33,057 bases of DNA from Acidobacteriota bacterium (GCA_011526565.1 WYBL01000085.1:1-33057); one strand, 5' to 3'. Shown: positions 14,174-22,624, counted from the first letter of the stretch. Made by a program: numbers and translations. The notes: generated by a model from the sequence alone, not told the origin.

Positions 14174-15552
14174 CGGCGAAGCTCTGGGGCGGCAACTACG
14201 AGACGGCGCCCGACCGCGCGTTCTGGGAGTTCGGCGCCTCGTTCCCGTTCGACCGCCGGCTGCTCGGCGAGGAGATCGCCGCCTCGCGCGCCTACGCGCT
14301 GGCGCTGGGCGAGTGCGGCGCGATTCCACACGCCGACGCGCGGCGGCTGGACGAAGGGCTCGCGCTGGTGCTGGAGCGGGCGAAGACGGTGCCCGGGTAC
14401 CTCGACGAGCTCGACGTCGAGGACGTGCACAGCTTCGTCGAGACCCGGCTCGGCGAGATCGTCGGCGAGCTGGCCGGCCAGGGCCACCTCGCTCGCAGCC
14501 GCAACGAGCAGACGGTGACCGCGCTGCGGATGTTCGTGCGCGCGGCCTGCGATCGCGCCGCGGCGGCGCTGTCGGGGCTCGTCGAGGCGCTGTGCGACAA
14601 GGGCGAAGAGGGCGCCGAGGCGGTGATGCCCGGCTTCACCCACGTGCGCGCCGCCGAGCCGATCACGTTCGGCTTCTGGGCCTCGGCCCTCGCCTGGGGC
14701 TTTGCCCGCGACCGCCAGCGCTTCCAGGACGCGCGGCGGCGCGCCAACGTCCTGCCGCTCGGTTCCGGCGCTCTCGCCGGCACCCCGCTCCCGCTCGACC
14801 GCGCCCGGCTCGCGGCCGAACTCGGCTTCGAGGCCGTCTCGCCCAACGCGCTCGACGCCGTCTCCGACCGCGATTTCGCCGCCGAGTTCGCGTTCGCGTG
14901 CGCGCAGGCCCAGACCCGGCTCTCGCGCCTGAGCGAGGAGCTGATCTGGCACTCCGGCCCCGAGTACGGCTTCTACCGGCTGCCCGACGCCTACACCACG
15001 GGCTCGAGCCTGATGCCGCAGAAGAAGAACCCGGACGCGCTCGAGCTGCTGCGCGGCAAGGCCGCCCGCGTCCAGGCCGCGGTGCAGCGCCTGCTCGTGA
15101 TGCAGAAGGGGCTGCCGGCCGGCTACCAGAAGGACCTGCAGGAGGACAAGGAGGCGGTGTTCGACGCCGCGGACGCCCTGCTCGGCTCGCTGCCGGTGGC
15201 GACGGGCGTGGTCGCGGGACTCGTCCTCGACCGCGACACGATGCGCCGCGCGGCCTCGCGCGAGGAGCTCTACGCGGCTTCGCTGGCCGTGGTCCTGGCC
15301 CGCGAGGGGCTGCCGTTCCGCCAGGCCCACCACGTCGTCGGCGAGCTGGTGGTGGCGGCCCAGGCGCTGAAGCGCCCGCTGCGCGACATCGCCCGCGAAC
15401 GCCTGCGCGCGCAGCACCCGGCCGTGGCCGCGCGGATCGACACGATCTTCGACCCCGCCGAAGCCGTGCGCGCCAAGGCGACGGAAGGCGGCACCGCGCC
15501 GGAGACGGTCCGCGCCTCGCTCTCCGCGGCGAGGGCATCCGTCCGCCGCTGA
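14170..15552 (+). CDS. argH: argininosuccinate lyase
   Basis: This enzyme splits argininosuccinate to arginine and fumarate. The 460-residue fumarase/aspartase-superfamily protein has KLWGGNYETAPDRAFWEF at the start, VHSFVETRLGE near 86, RSRNEQTVTALR near 109 and the signature GSSLMPQKKNPD at 278-289. The catalytic-loop Ser is in that signature. The segment THVRAAEP (157-164) differs from the common THLQRAQP, losing the usual Gln. The ATG overlaps the argJ stop by 4 bases. It is the last gene of the operon, and argF is absent. Confidence 0.94.
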   Translation: MTAKLWGGNYETAPDRAFWEFGASFPFDRRLLGEEIAASRAYALALGECGAIPHADARRLDEGLALVLERAKTVPGYLDELDVEDVHSFVETRLGEIVGELAGQGHLARSRNEQTVTALRMFVRAACDRAAAALSGLVEALCDKGEEGAEAVMPGFTHVRAAEPITFGFWASALAWGFARDRQRFQDARRRANVLPLGSGALAGTPLPLDRARLAAELGFEAVSPNALDAVSDRDFAAEFAFACAQAQTRLSRLSEELIWHSGPEYGFYRLPDAYTTGSSLMPQKKNPDALELLRGKAARVQAAVQRLLVMQKGLPAGYQKDLQEDKEAVFDAADALLGSLPVATGVVAGLVLDRDTMRRAASREELYAASLAVVLAREGLPFRQAHHVVGELVVAAQALKRPLRDIARERLRAQHPAVAARIDTIFDPAEAVRAKATEGGTAPETVRASLSAARASVRR

Positions 15553-15608
15553 GCCACCGCGGCCCCGAGCAGGCCACAACACCCCCAGGCCAGGGCCGAG
15601 GCCCGCCG

Positions 15609-15649
15609 TTGACTGCTCGGCGAGCGATGCCTACTATGTCGCCAATATG
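15609..15649 (+). promoter_or_regulatory. promoter/operator element of the hydrolase gene
   Basis: TTGACT (15609-15614) and TACTAT (15632-15637), 17 bp apart, form a strong sigma-70 promoter. Bases 15627-15649 match 21 of 23 positions of the element at the padR start (16908-16930), including an ATG exactly nine bases after the -10 box. The shared bases beyond the -10 box are therefore likely an operator. Confidence 0.7.
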
Positions 15650-15706
15650 GCTCCCGTCGACGGAACGCCAGGGACGAATCGCTCCGCGCGGCTCGCCGCG
15701 TGTTGA
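15647..15706 (+). CDS. possible leaderless 19-codon upstream ORF of the hydrolase
   Basis: The ATG sits nine bases after the -10 box, as in padR, and opens a short frame (MAPVDGTPGTNRSARLAAC) whose TGA overlaps the GTG at 15700 of the hydrolase gene. It may feed ribosomes into the hydrolase by termination-reinitiation, since that gene has no visible ribosome binding site. It could also be a remnant of a copied padR start. The peptide has no recognisable feature. Confidence 0.3.
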   Translation: MAPVDGTPGTNRSARLAAC

Positions 15707-16848
15707 GCGCCGCGGGGTGCCGGCGCGTCGCGCTCGCCGTGGCTCTCGCGGCCCCGGGGTGTGGCGGCGGCGGCGCGGCATCTGCGGTTGGCGATCTGTC
15801 GATCGACGCCTGCACGATCGACGCCGGCGCTTCCGCCTGCCAGGCAGGCCTGTCCTGGTCCACGGTCGGCGCGTCGCGCCCACGTCTGCTGGTCGACGGC
15901 GAGCTGGTCGCGGACGCGCCCTCGGGTCGCGTGGAGGTTCTCGTCGACGGCAGCCGCGCGCGGAGCGTAGCGCTCAACGACGGCGAGCGTCAGCTCGAAG
16001 CCGGATCGGCGCGCGGCACCTGCGCCTCGTCGAGTTCCTGGGACGGCGCGCGTTGCGCGGTGTTCGCGGAGCGGGTCGAGACCCGCGCGCCGACGCCTTT
16101 CGTCGAGAACGGGCGCGCCGTCTCGCTCGAGGTCGTGATCTTCCGCCCCCTCTCGCCCGGCCCGCACCCGGCCGTGGTCTTCCATCACGGGTCCACCGGA
16201 GACGGCAGTGATCCATCTTCGTTCCGACGCACCTACGTGAGCGAATCCGTGGCCCGCTTCTTCGCGGAGCGCGGGTTCGCCACGATCTTTCCACAGCGCC
16301 GCGGGCGGGGTCAGTCGGACGGCGTCTACGACGAGGGGTTCACCGCCGATCGCTCCCGCTATTCGTGCGACCGCTCGCTGGCGCTGGCGGGCTTCGAGCG
16401 CGCCCTGCAGGACGTCGACGTGGCTGTGCAGTGGGTGGCTGCCCGCGCCGACGTCGATGCGGCCCGACTGCTCTCCGCCGGCGTCTCCCGGGGAGGGGCG
16501 CTGGCCGTCGCGCACGCCGGGCTCCGGCGCGAGGCCTTCCGGGGCGTCGTCAACTTCGTCGGAGGCTGGCTGGGCGAGGGCTGCGCCGACGCGGGGATCG
16601 TCAATCGAACGGCGCTGCTCGCCGGAGCCGGGTTTCCGTCCCCGATGCTCTGGCTCTACGGCCAGGCGGACTCCTTCTACAGCGTGACCCACACGCGCGC
16701 GCACTTCGAGGCGTTCCTCGACGCCGGCGGCCAGGGCCGCTACTTCGCGTACCAGCGCGCGGCCGGGCTCGACGGCCACTTCGTCAGCAACGATCCACAC
16801 CTCTGGCAGGCCGATCTCGAGGCCTACCTGGGGGCCCTTCCGCGCTGA
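15700..16848 (+). CDS. exported alpha/beta-hydrolase, dienelactone-hydrolase-like lipoprotein
   Basis: This 382-residue protein has a short signal peptide ending in a lipobox-like APGC (Cys21), so it is probably anchored in a membrane facing the periplasm. Residues 30-135 form a Cys-containing beta-rich region without a recognised family. An alpha/beta-hydrolase domain follows: oxyanion segment VVFHHGSTG near 160, nucleophile elbow AGVSRGG with Ser263, Asp324 in YGQADSFYS and His360 in GLDGHF. The substrate is unknown; esterase or peptidase activity is possible. The GTG at 15700 has no ribosome binding site (TTG at 15703 is an alternative). Its promoter is a near copy of that of padR. Confidence 0.8.
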   Translation: MLSAAGCRRVALAVALAAPGCGGGGAASAVGDLSIDACTIDAGASACQAGLSWSTVGASRPRLLVDGELVADAPSGRVEVLVDGSRARSVALNDGERQLEAGSARGTCASSSSWDGARCAVFAERVETRAPTPFVENGRAVSLEVVIFRPLSPGPHPAVVFHHGSTGDGSDPSSFRRTYVSESVARFFAERGFATIFPQRRGRGQSDGVYDEGFTADRSRYSCDRSLALAGFERALQDVDVAVQWVAARADVDAARLLSAGVSRGGALAVAHAGLRREAFRGVVNFVGGWLGEGCADAGIVNRTALLAGAGFPSPMLWLYGQADSFYSVTHTRAHFEAFLDAGGQGRYFAYQRAAGLDGHFVSNDPHLWQADLEAYLGALPR

Positions 16849-16888
16849 CGTGGCGGCAATCGGCGCGGCTCGCCCGCCGGGTTCCCCT

Positions 16889-16930
16889 TTGACGTTTCAC
16901 ACTGATTATGCCTATAATGTCGCCAATATG
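16889..16930 (+). promoter_or_regulatory. promoter and putative PadR operator at the padR start
   Basis: TTGACG (16889-16894) and a perfect TATAAT (16913-16918) are 18 bp apart. The padR ATG at 16928 is only nine bases after the -10 box, so the mRNA is leaderless or nearly so. Bases 16914-16929 form an imperfect dyad (12 of 16 positions symmetric) overlapping the -10 box and start, where a PadR dimer would repress. The same element occurs at 15627-15649. Confidence 0.7.
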
Positions 16931-17254
16931 ACCCAGGTGCTCGGCGAACTGGAGCAGATGGTGCTGCTGGCGGTGGCGCGCCTCGGCGACGACGCCTACG
17001 CCGTCTCGGTGCGAGACGAGATCCACGCCCAGGCGGGCGTCGACCTCTCGCGCGGGGCGATCTACGTGACGCTGGACCGGCTGGAGGACAAGGGCTACCT
17101 GCGCTCCCGTTTCTCGGAGCCCACCCGGGAACGCGGCGGCAAGGCCCGCCGCTGCTTCCGCCTCGAGCCCGAGGGCGCGGCGGCGCTGCGCGCGTCGCAG
17201 CGGGCGCTGGCCCGGCTGTGGCAGGGCGTCCGGCTGGCCGCGGGGCGTCCTTGA
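16928..17254 (+). CDS. PadR-family transcriptional regulator
   Basis: This is a 108-residue winged-helix repressor. It opens with LGELEQMVLLAVARLGDDAYAV, the usual PadR start, and continues with RGAIYVTLDRLEDKGYL (recognition helix and wing) and the charged wing EPTRERGGKARRCFRL. The C-terminal dimerisation helix is short, as in the PadR-s1 subfamily. The start at 16928 agrees with the family N-terminus and with the promoter directly before it. Its stop overlaps the start of the permease gene, a pairing frequent in Acidobacteriota. It probably represses its own operon and, through the shared element, the hydrolase at 15700. Confidence 0.9.
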   Translation: MTQVLGELEQMVLLAVARLGDDAYAVSVRDEIHAQAGVDLSRGAIYVTLDRLEDKGYLRSRFSEPTRERGGKARRCFRLEPEGAAALRASQRALARLWQGVRLAAGRP

Positions 17255-19863
17255 CGCCGCCGGCGCTGCCGCGGCTCGGCCGCTGGCTTCTGCGCTGTGC
17301 CGTCCCGAGCCAGTGGGCCGAGTCCGTCGCCGCGGACCTCGAGGAGGAGTGGGCCCGCCGCCTCGGCGGGCGCCCGGCCCGCTGGGGCGACCACGTGGCG
17401 ATCACGCTCGAGGCGTCGAGGGTCGCCGCCCGCTTCGCCCTCGAGCGCACGCGGCTGGCCTTCCTCGCCACGGGACTCGACCTGCGCGGCGCGGCCCGCG
17501 CCCTCTGCCGCCGCCCGCGGTTCGCTGCGGCCGCGCTGGCGGTGCTGGCCCTGGGAAGCGCGGCGCAGGTCGCGGCGTTCGCGGTGGTCGAGCGCGTGCT
17601 GCTGAGGCCGCTGCCCTACGCCGAACCGGAGCGGCTCGTCGAAGTCAGCGGGGAGGAGCGCTCGACGCACGAGACCAGCCGCGTCGTCTCCAGCGCCGAC
17701 TTCGCGCTGTGGCGCGACGGGCTGGCGGACGTGGTGCGGCTCGCGGCGTACGAACTGGGGCCGGCCCCCGTTCGGCTGGCCGGCGGCGCCGAGGCGCAGC
17801 CGGCGGTCGTCGCCCGCGTCTCGCCCGACCTGTTCGACGTGCTCGGCGTCGGCATGGCTCGCGGTCGCGCCTTCGCTACCGGCGAAGGACGGGCTCGCGA
17901 GCCGGGGCCGGTCGTCCTGTCCGACGAGACCTGGCGCTCGCGCTTCGGCGCGGACCCCGGCATCGTCGGCGCCAACCTGGTCGTCGACGGGCAGACGCAC
18001 CCGATCGTCGGCGTCGCCCCGCCCGGAGTCGAGTTCCCGCCGGGCGTCGGACTCTGGATCGCGCGCGAACCCGTCGGCGTCGTCGCGCGCGGGGTCTCGA
18101 TCGAGTTCGCTTCGCTGCGGCTGGTGGGCCGGCTCACCGGGACGACGGACGTGTCCCGCGCCCGCCAGCGGCTCGAGGAGCGAGGCGAGGCGCTCTCGCG
18201 CGAAGCGGGACGGGCCCAGCGTCCCCTCGCCCTGGGCCTGCTCGAGGCGATCGTCGGGCCAGTGCGCGACACCCTGCGCCTCGGCTGGCTCGCCGTCTTC
18301 CTGCTGTGCCTCGTGGCCTGGGCCAACGCCAGCGGCCTGTTGCTGCTGCGCACACTCTCGCGGGAGGGCGAACTGGCCGTGAGACAGGCGCTGGGGGCGA
18401 GCCCGCTGGCCCTCGGCCGCCAGGTGCTGGCCGAGGCAGCGCTGCTCTCGCTGGTCGGTGCCGGGCTCGGCGTCGGTCTCGCCGCCGCCGGCCTGCGGAT
18501 CTTCGCGCTGGCCGAGAACGCGACGCTGCCGCGGCTCGCGGGAGTGGGCCTGTCTCCCGCCGGCGGGCTCGTCGCCGCGGCTTCGACTGTGCTCGCGGCG
18601 ATCTTCGTGGGCACCCTGCCCGCCCTGGTCGCCACGCGATTGCATCGCCCGCTCGACCGACAGGTTCCGGCCTCGACTCGCCCCGCTCCGTTCGGCGCTC
18701 CGCTCGTCGCCCTGCAACTGGCGATCACGACGGTCCTCCTGGTGGCCTCGGCCACGACCGGATGGGGAGTCCTCCGACTCGCGTGGCGCGACCCCGGGTT
18801 CGACCCGGCCGGGGTCGCAGTCGCTCCGCTGCGACCGGACGCGAGGCAGGCTCGTGACGCCCGCGGTGCGGAGCTCTACGAGCCCCTGCTGGCGCGCCTC
18901 GCCCGGGTGCCCGAGATCGAGGCCGTCGCCCTGGCCGATCACCTGCCACCCGATCCGGCGGGCCTCGAGGTGCCCGTGGCGATCGAGGGCTCGGCACAGA
19001 TCGTCGGAGCGCCGCTCGCCCACCTGGTCAGCGTCACCTCGCGCTACTTCGCGGCGCTCGGCCTCGACGTCATCGCCGGTCGCGCCTTCAGCGAGGACGA
19101 GGTGCGTCGTGGCTCGGCGGTCGCGGTGATCGACGAGCAACTGGCGGCACACGCCGGGGGGATCACGGGGGCCGTGGGCAAGCGCGTCGTGCTCCACGGC
19201 CGGGTCCTCGAGATCGTGGGTGTCGCGCGCGCCGCGCGACAGGGCCCCCACGAGCTGGAGCCGCAGCCCACGCTGTATCGGCCGCTCGGGAGCGGCGCCT
19301 ACACGTCGGGAGCCGCCACGTTCGTCACCGAGCTCTTCGTGATCGCCCGCAGCCGTGGTCCCGCGGCCCCCACGCTGCCCGCGCTGCGCGCGGTGCTGGC
19401 CTCCGCGGGCGTTGGCGACGCGGGGCTGGTGGCGCCCCTGACCCAGCGCGTCGCCGGCGCCCTCGGCGCTCGCCGCTTCCAGGCCGGGGTGTTCGCGGCG
19501 TTCGCCGCGCTCGGCGCGGCGCTGACGGTCCTGGGCCTCTACGGCCAGGTCTCGTTCGTCGTGCAATCCGCCGCGCGCGAGATCGGAGTGCGGCTCGCCA
19601 TCGGCGCCTCGCGCGGCCAGGTCGTCGTCCGCGTGTTGCGCCGGGGGCTGGCCCCGGCCGCAGTGGGTGCCGCAACCGGACTGGCGGTGGCGCCGGCCCT
19701 CTCGTCGCTGCTCGCGCGCCGACTGCCGGGGCTGGTCGAGCCGGGCCCCGGGTTGTCGGTCGTGGTCGGTGCCGCGCTGCTGTGCGTCGTCGCGGCGGCC
19801 TGCGCGGTCCCGGCGCGACGGGCCGCCGCGGTGGACCCGGTCAAGACGTTGAGGTGCGAATGA
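17251..19863 (+). CDS. ADOP-family MacB-like permease
   Basis: This large (about 870-residue) membrane protein is of the 'acidobacterial duplicated orphan permease' type. It has an N-terminal prefix (PRLGRWLLRCAVPS to EEEWARRL), a first MacB-like periplasmic domain after a membrane helix near 90, three membrane helices around 350-470 (FtsX fold), then a second helix-domain-FtsX repeat ending ARRAAAVDPVKTLRCE. Such proteins resemble MacB exporter permeases but have no fused or adjacent ATPase, as here. TTG at 17251 overlaps the padR stop (TTGA) and gives the usual family N-terminus MTPP; a GTG at 17218 inside padR is an alternative. Transport function and substrate are unknown. Confidence 0.85.
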   Translation: MTPPALPRLGRWLLRCAVPSQWAESVAADLEEEWARRLGGRPARWGDHVAITLEASRVAARFALERTRLAFLATGLDLRGAARALCRRPRFAAAALAVLALGSAAQVAAFAVVERVLLRPLPYAEPERLVEVSGEERSTHETSRVVSSADFALWRDGLADVVRLAAYELGPAPVRLAGGAEAQPAVVARVSPDLFDVLGVGMARGRAFATGEGRAREPGPVVLSDETWRSRFGADPGIVGANLVVDGQTHPIVGVAPPGVEFPPGVGLWIAREPVGVVARGVSIEFASLRLVGRLTGTTDVSRARQRLEERGEALSREAGRAQRPLALGLLEAIVGPVRDTLRLGWLAVFLLCLVAWANASGLLLLRTLSREGELAVRQALGASPLALGRQVLAEAALLSLVGAGLGVGLAAAGLRIFALAENATLPRLAGVGLSPAGGLVAAASTVLAAIFVGTLPALVATRLHRPLDRQVPASTRPAPFGAPLVALQLAITTVLLVASATTGWGVLRLAWRDPGFDPAGVAVAPLRPDARQARDARGAELYEPLLARLARVPEIEAVALADHLPPDPAGLEVPVAIEGSAQIVGAPLAHLVSVTSRYFAALGLDVIAGRAFSEDEVRRGSAVAVIDEQLAAHAGGITGAVGKRVVLHGRVLEIVGVARAARQGPHELEPQPTLYRPLGSGAYTSGAATFVTELFVIARSRGPAAPTLPALRAVLASAGVGDAGLVAPLTQRVAGALGARRFQAGVFAAFAALGAALTVLGLYGQVSFVVQSAAREIGVRLAIGASRGQVVVRVLRRGLAPAAVGAATGLAVAPALSSLLARRLPGLVEPGPGLSVVVGAALLCVVAAACAVPARRAAAVDPVKTLRCE

Positions 19864-19894
19864 GAGCGGGGGCGTTCTCGAGGAGGCGCAGGCG

Positions 19895-20368
19895 ATGAAG
19901 TGCAGTGGGATGGTGCTGGCCTTTTTGTGCGCGGCGACCGTGGTCGCCGCCGAAGACCCGGCCCGGCGAACGCTCCAGGGCTACGTCGTGGCGGTGGACG
20001 CGACGAAGGTGACCGTCTCCAACCTGCCGCTGGTGGGTGCCCCGGCGGCCACGGCCCCGGAGGGCGCCTTCGTGATGAAGAAGCCCGACAAGCCCGGGGC
20101 CGACGGCAGCGCCGCGGCCGCGGGGACGCCGCAGTGGACGGCGGCGGGCGCGGAAGCGCAGCGCCCGCGCGAGCGAAAGATGGCGATGGCCATGTCCGCC
20201 CCGGGCTCGGCGCCGCTGGAGCTGACCGAGCTGACGACGGCCAGCGGTGCCGTTCGGGCGGCCGACTTCCCGATGGGGACACCGGTCACCGTCACCTGGG
20301 TCGACTCCGGCGGCAAGAAGCAGCTCGAGAAGATCGAGCGACGCGAGGTCGCCCCGCCGGCGAAGTGA
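19895..20368 (+). CDS. small exported protein of unknown function
   Basis: This 157-residue protein has a clear signal peptide (MKCSGMVLAFLCAATVVAAE, cleavage near 19-20). The mature part begins with a beta-strand repeat-like segment (RTLQGYVVAVDATKVTVSNL), has a low-complexity Ala/Pro/Gly/Lys middle (about 50-105), and ends with a second strand-rich part (MGTPVTVTWVDSGGKKQLEKIE). The strand pattern suggests a small OB- or SH3-like barrel interrupted by a disordered insert. GAGGAGG lies eight bases before the ATG. It follows the permease by 31 bases and may be in the same transcript. I do not recognise a named family. Confidence 0.75.
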   Translation: MKCSGMVLAFLCAATVVAAEDPARRTLQGYVVAVDATKVTVSNLPLVGAPAATAPEGAFVMKKPDKPGADGSAAAAGTPQWTAAGAEAQRPRERKMAMAMSAPGSAPLELTELTTASGAVRAADFPMGTPVTVTWVDSGGKKQLEKIERREVAPPAK

Positions 20369-20606
20369 ACCACGGCGAGCCGGGCCGGCATGAAGCGGCC
20401 GGAGGCCGGGCACGAGCCCCGATCGCTCGATCGAGGTACGGGTTCCGAGAGCCTGTAGCGGGCCGATGCGCCCCGGGAGCGTCAGTGGCGGGCGGGGGTC
20501 GGGCGAGGGGTAGACTGGCGACCCTCGCCTGCGAGCCGGGGCCGAGGAGGTCCGGTCTTCATGACTTCGGCTGCCTCGCTTCTCGCAGGGCCCGAGGAGC
20601 CCCACC
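20369..20606. other. intergenic stretch before the metallopeptidase-like gene
   Basis: No gene is evident. A -10-like TAGACT at 20511-20516 could serve the gene at 20607, but no matching -35 box is clear. Short GC inverted repeats after 20369 might end the upstream transcript; none has a T-run. Confidence 0.3.
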
Positions 20607-21584
20607 ATGCCGAGACGGCCGCGAAAGACGACCCTGTTGCTGATGTCGGTGCTGCCAGCGCTGATCTTCACCGCCGGGTGGGACCGCGCCGCGGCCCAGA
20701 CCCAGGCGAGCTCGGCCACGCGGGAGGCGGACACCGGCGGTGGGACAGCCTCGGCGATCCGGGCCCGGATTGCGCCGCCGCATGACGAGACGGTGGCGGC
20801 CTATCGGCAGTCCGGTGCAGTCGATGCGAGCGCACACCCACTCACCGATCAGGAGTGGACGCTGGTGGAAGGCGCCATCGCCGAACTGCCTCCGCTGCAC
20901 CGGGACGTTCTCGAACGACACCTCGCCCGGCTCAGCTTCATCGACGCACCGTCGAGCGCGGGGACCGCCCTGACCCGCGCGTCCGAAGGTCCCGACGGCG
21001 GCGCGCTCTTCGACATCACGATCCGCGCCGACGTGCTCGACAAGTCGCTCGGCGAATTCCTCACGGAGAAGGAGTCGATGCTCTTTGCCGACGACGGCTC
21101 CGGTCACAGCGTCCGTCTCTCGGCGGGCCGTGCTCCGGCCCTGACCTATCTGCTTCTGCACGAAGCGACCCATGTGGTCGACCGGACCTTCGGCATTTCG
21201 ACGGAGATGCGCCCGTTCAGCGCCCTCTGGGTGGATTACCGCGACCTCGCCGCCCCCTATGCGACCGGGCCCATGGGCGTCACCACCTACCGGCGGGGCC
21301 AGCGCATCCCGCTCGCCGAGAGCCCGGAGCTGTACGAGGCGCTTCGCGCCTCGCCGTTCGTGTCCTTGTATTCCACCGCGTCGGCGGGCGAGGACCTGGC
21401 CGAGTTGGCCGCCTGGAGTCACCTGAGCCGGTCGAACGTCCCGCTGACCGTCGAGGTCCGCGATGCAACGGGGCGCGCGGTCGTCACGGTTGAGCCGCTG
21501 AGGTCGCCCGCCGTCCAGGCGCGTTTCGCCGTTGCCGACGCCGTGCTCGCCCGCGCCTCGGCCCAGCCGTCTCAGACGCCCTAG
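20607..21584 (+). CDS. exported protein with HExxH zinc-metallopeptidase motif
   Basis: This 325-residue protein has a signal peptide (about 1-30, with a basic start and AAAQ cleavage region). The central motif YLLLHEATHVVD places HEATH at 185-189, the zinc-binding and catalytic motif of gluzincin-type peptidases. SAGEDLAELAAW at 259-270 offers Glu262 or Glu266 as the third zinc ligand at a suitable distance. I cannot assign it to a named peptidase family, and the remainder is unrecognised. GAGGAG lies seven bases before the ATG. It stands alone between the ADOP unit and the convergent moa genes. Proteolytic activity is inferred from the motif. Confidence 0.7.
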   Translation: MPRRPRKTTLLLMSVLPALIFTAGWDRAAAQTQASSATREADTGGGTASAIRARIAPPHDETVAAYRQSGAVDASAHPLTDQEWTLVEGAIAELPPLHRDVLERHLARLSFIDAPSSAGTALTRASEGPDGGALFDITIRADVLDKSLGEFLTEKESMLFADDGSGHSVRLSAGRAPALTYLLLHEATHVVDRTFGISTEMRPFSALWVDYRDLAAPYATGPMGVTTYRRGQRIPLAESPELYEALRASPFVSLYSTASAGEDLAELAAWSHLSRSNVPLTVEVRDATGRAVVTVEPLRSPAVQARFAVADAVLARASAQPSQTP

Positions 21585-21586
21585 TG

Positions 21587-21606
21587 GCGCGGCTGACTCG
21601 CCGCGC
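21587..21606. terminator. GC hairpin between convergent genes
   Basis: GCGCGGC (21587-21593) pairs perfectly with GCCGCGC (21600-21606) around a 6-base loop, in the 47-bp gap between the stops at 21584 (plus) and 21632 (minus). It has no T-run; it is a plausible shared terminator. Confidence 0.35.
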
Positions 21607-21631
21607 GGACCCCCAAGCTCGCTGACCGGCG

Positions 21632-22624
21632 TCAGCCGCCGATCTGGAACATCTGGCGCGACTCGGTGGACACGCCTTCGTCGAGGCGGTGGCCCGTGGG
21701 CTTGGCGGCGACGGCCTTGAGCAGGATTCCCGCCACGGCCTCGAGCGAGCCGCCGCCGCGCAGCGTCTTCTTGACGTCGAGCTCGTCGTCGTTGAGCAGG
21801 CACAGGTGGAACTTGCCGTCGGCGGTCAGCCGCATCCGGTTGCAGGCGCCGCAGTAGGGCTCGCTGACCGGGCTGATGAAGCCGATCACGCCCGGCGCGC
21901 CGTCGGCGAAGCGGTGGTTGACGGACTCGTCGGACGGGCTCTCGCGCGGCAGCGGCTCGAGCGGTCCGAACGCCACCTCGATCCGCGCCCGCGTCTCCCG
22001 GGTCGGCACGAACTGCGACAGCGCGACGTGGGCCGTCTCGCCGCCGCCGAGCGGCATCAGCTCGATGAAGCGCACGTGCCAGCCGTCCTGTCGCGCGCGT
22101 CGCGCGAGGTCGACCACGTCCTCCTCGTTGTAGCCGCGGGTGACGACGCAGTTGACCTTGATCGGCAACAGCCCCGCCTCGGCCGCGGCGGCGATGCCGG
22201 CCTCGATCTCCGGCGCGCTGGCGAAGCGCATCAGGTGCTTGATGCGGTCGGGGTGCAGGGTGTCGACGTGGATGTTGACGCGGGTCAGCCCGGCCTCGCG
22301 CAGCGGCCGCGCCAGCCGCGGCAGCAGGATCGCGTTGGTGGTCAGGGCCACGCCGCTGACGCCGTCGATCGCCGCGATGCGCTGGACGATCTCGACCAGG
22401 TCCGGCCGCAGCGTCGGCTCCCCGCCCGTGAGCCGGAACTTGCGGAAGCCGACCGACACCGCGGCCCGCGCGACCTGCTCGATCTCGGCCGCGGTCAGCA
22501 GCTCCGCGCTCGGCACGAAGGTCAGCCCGCGCAGCGGCATGCAGTACACGCAGCGCAGGTTGCAGTGGTCGATCACCGAGATGCGGAGGTAGTCGATCTC
22601 CCGCCCGAAGCGGTCGCGCGGCAC
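21632..22624 (-). CDS. moaA: GTP 3',8-cyclase (molybdenum cofactor synthesis)
   Basis: This radical-SAM enzyme converts GTP to 3',8-cyclo-GTP, the first step of molybdopterin synthesis. The 330-residue protein has the radical-SAM cluster CNLRCVYC (C21, C25, C28), the GGEP motif near 67-70 and the C-terminal second cluster CGACNRMRLTADGKFHLC (C258, C261, C275). It ends in the Gly-Gly tail needed for activity. moaD lies 8 bp upstream on the same strand. moaC, moaE and the later steps are not in this window, and no molybdoenzyme is evident nearby. Confidence 0.95.
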   Translation of the reverse strand: MPRDRFGREIDYLRISVIDHCNLRCVYCMPLRGLTFVPSAELLTAAEIEQVARAAVSVGFRKFRLTGGEPTLRPDLVEIVQRIAAIDGVSGVALTTNAILLPRLARPLREAGLTRVNIHVDTLHPDRIKHLMRFASAPEIEAGIAAAAEAGLLPIKVNCVVTRGYNEEDVVDLARRARQDGWHVRFIELMPLGGGETAHVALSQFVPTRETRARIEVAFGPLEPLPRESPSDESVNHRFADGAPGVIGFISPVSEPYCGACNRMRLTADGKFHLCLLNDDELDVKKTLRGGGSLEAVAGILLKAVAAKPTGHRLDEGVSTESRQMFQIGG

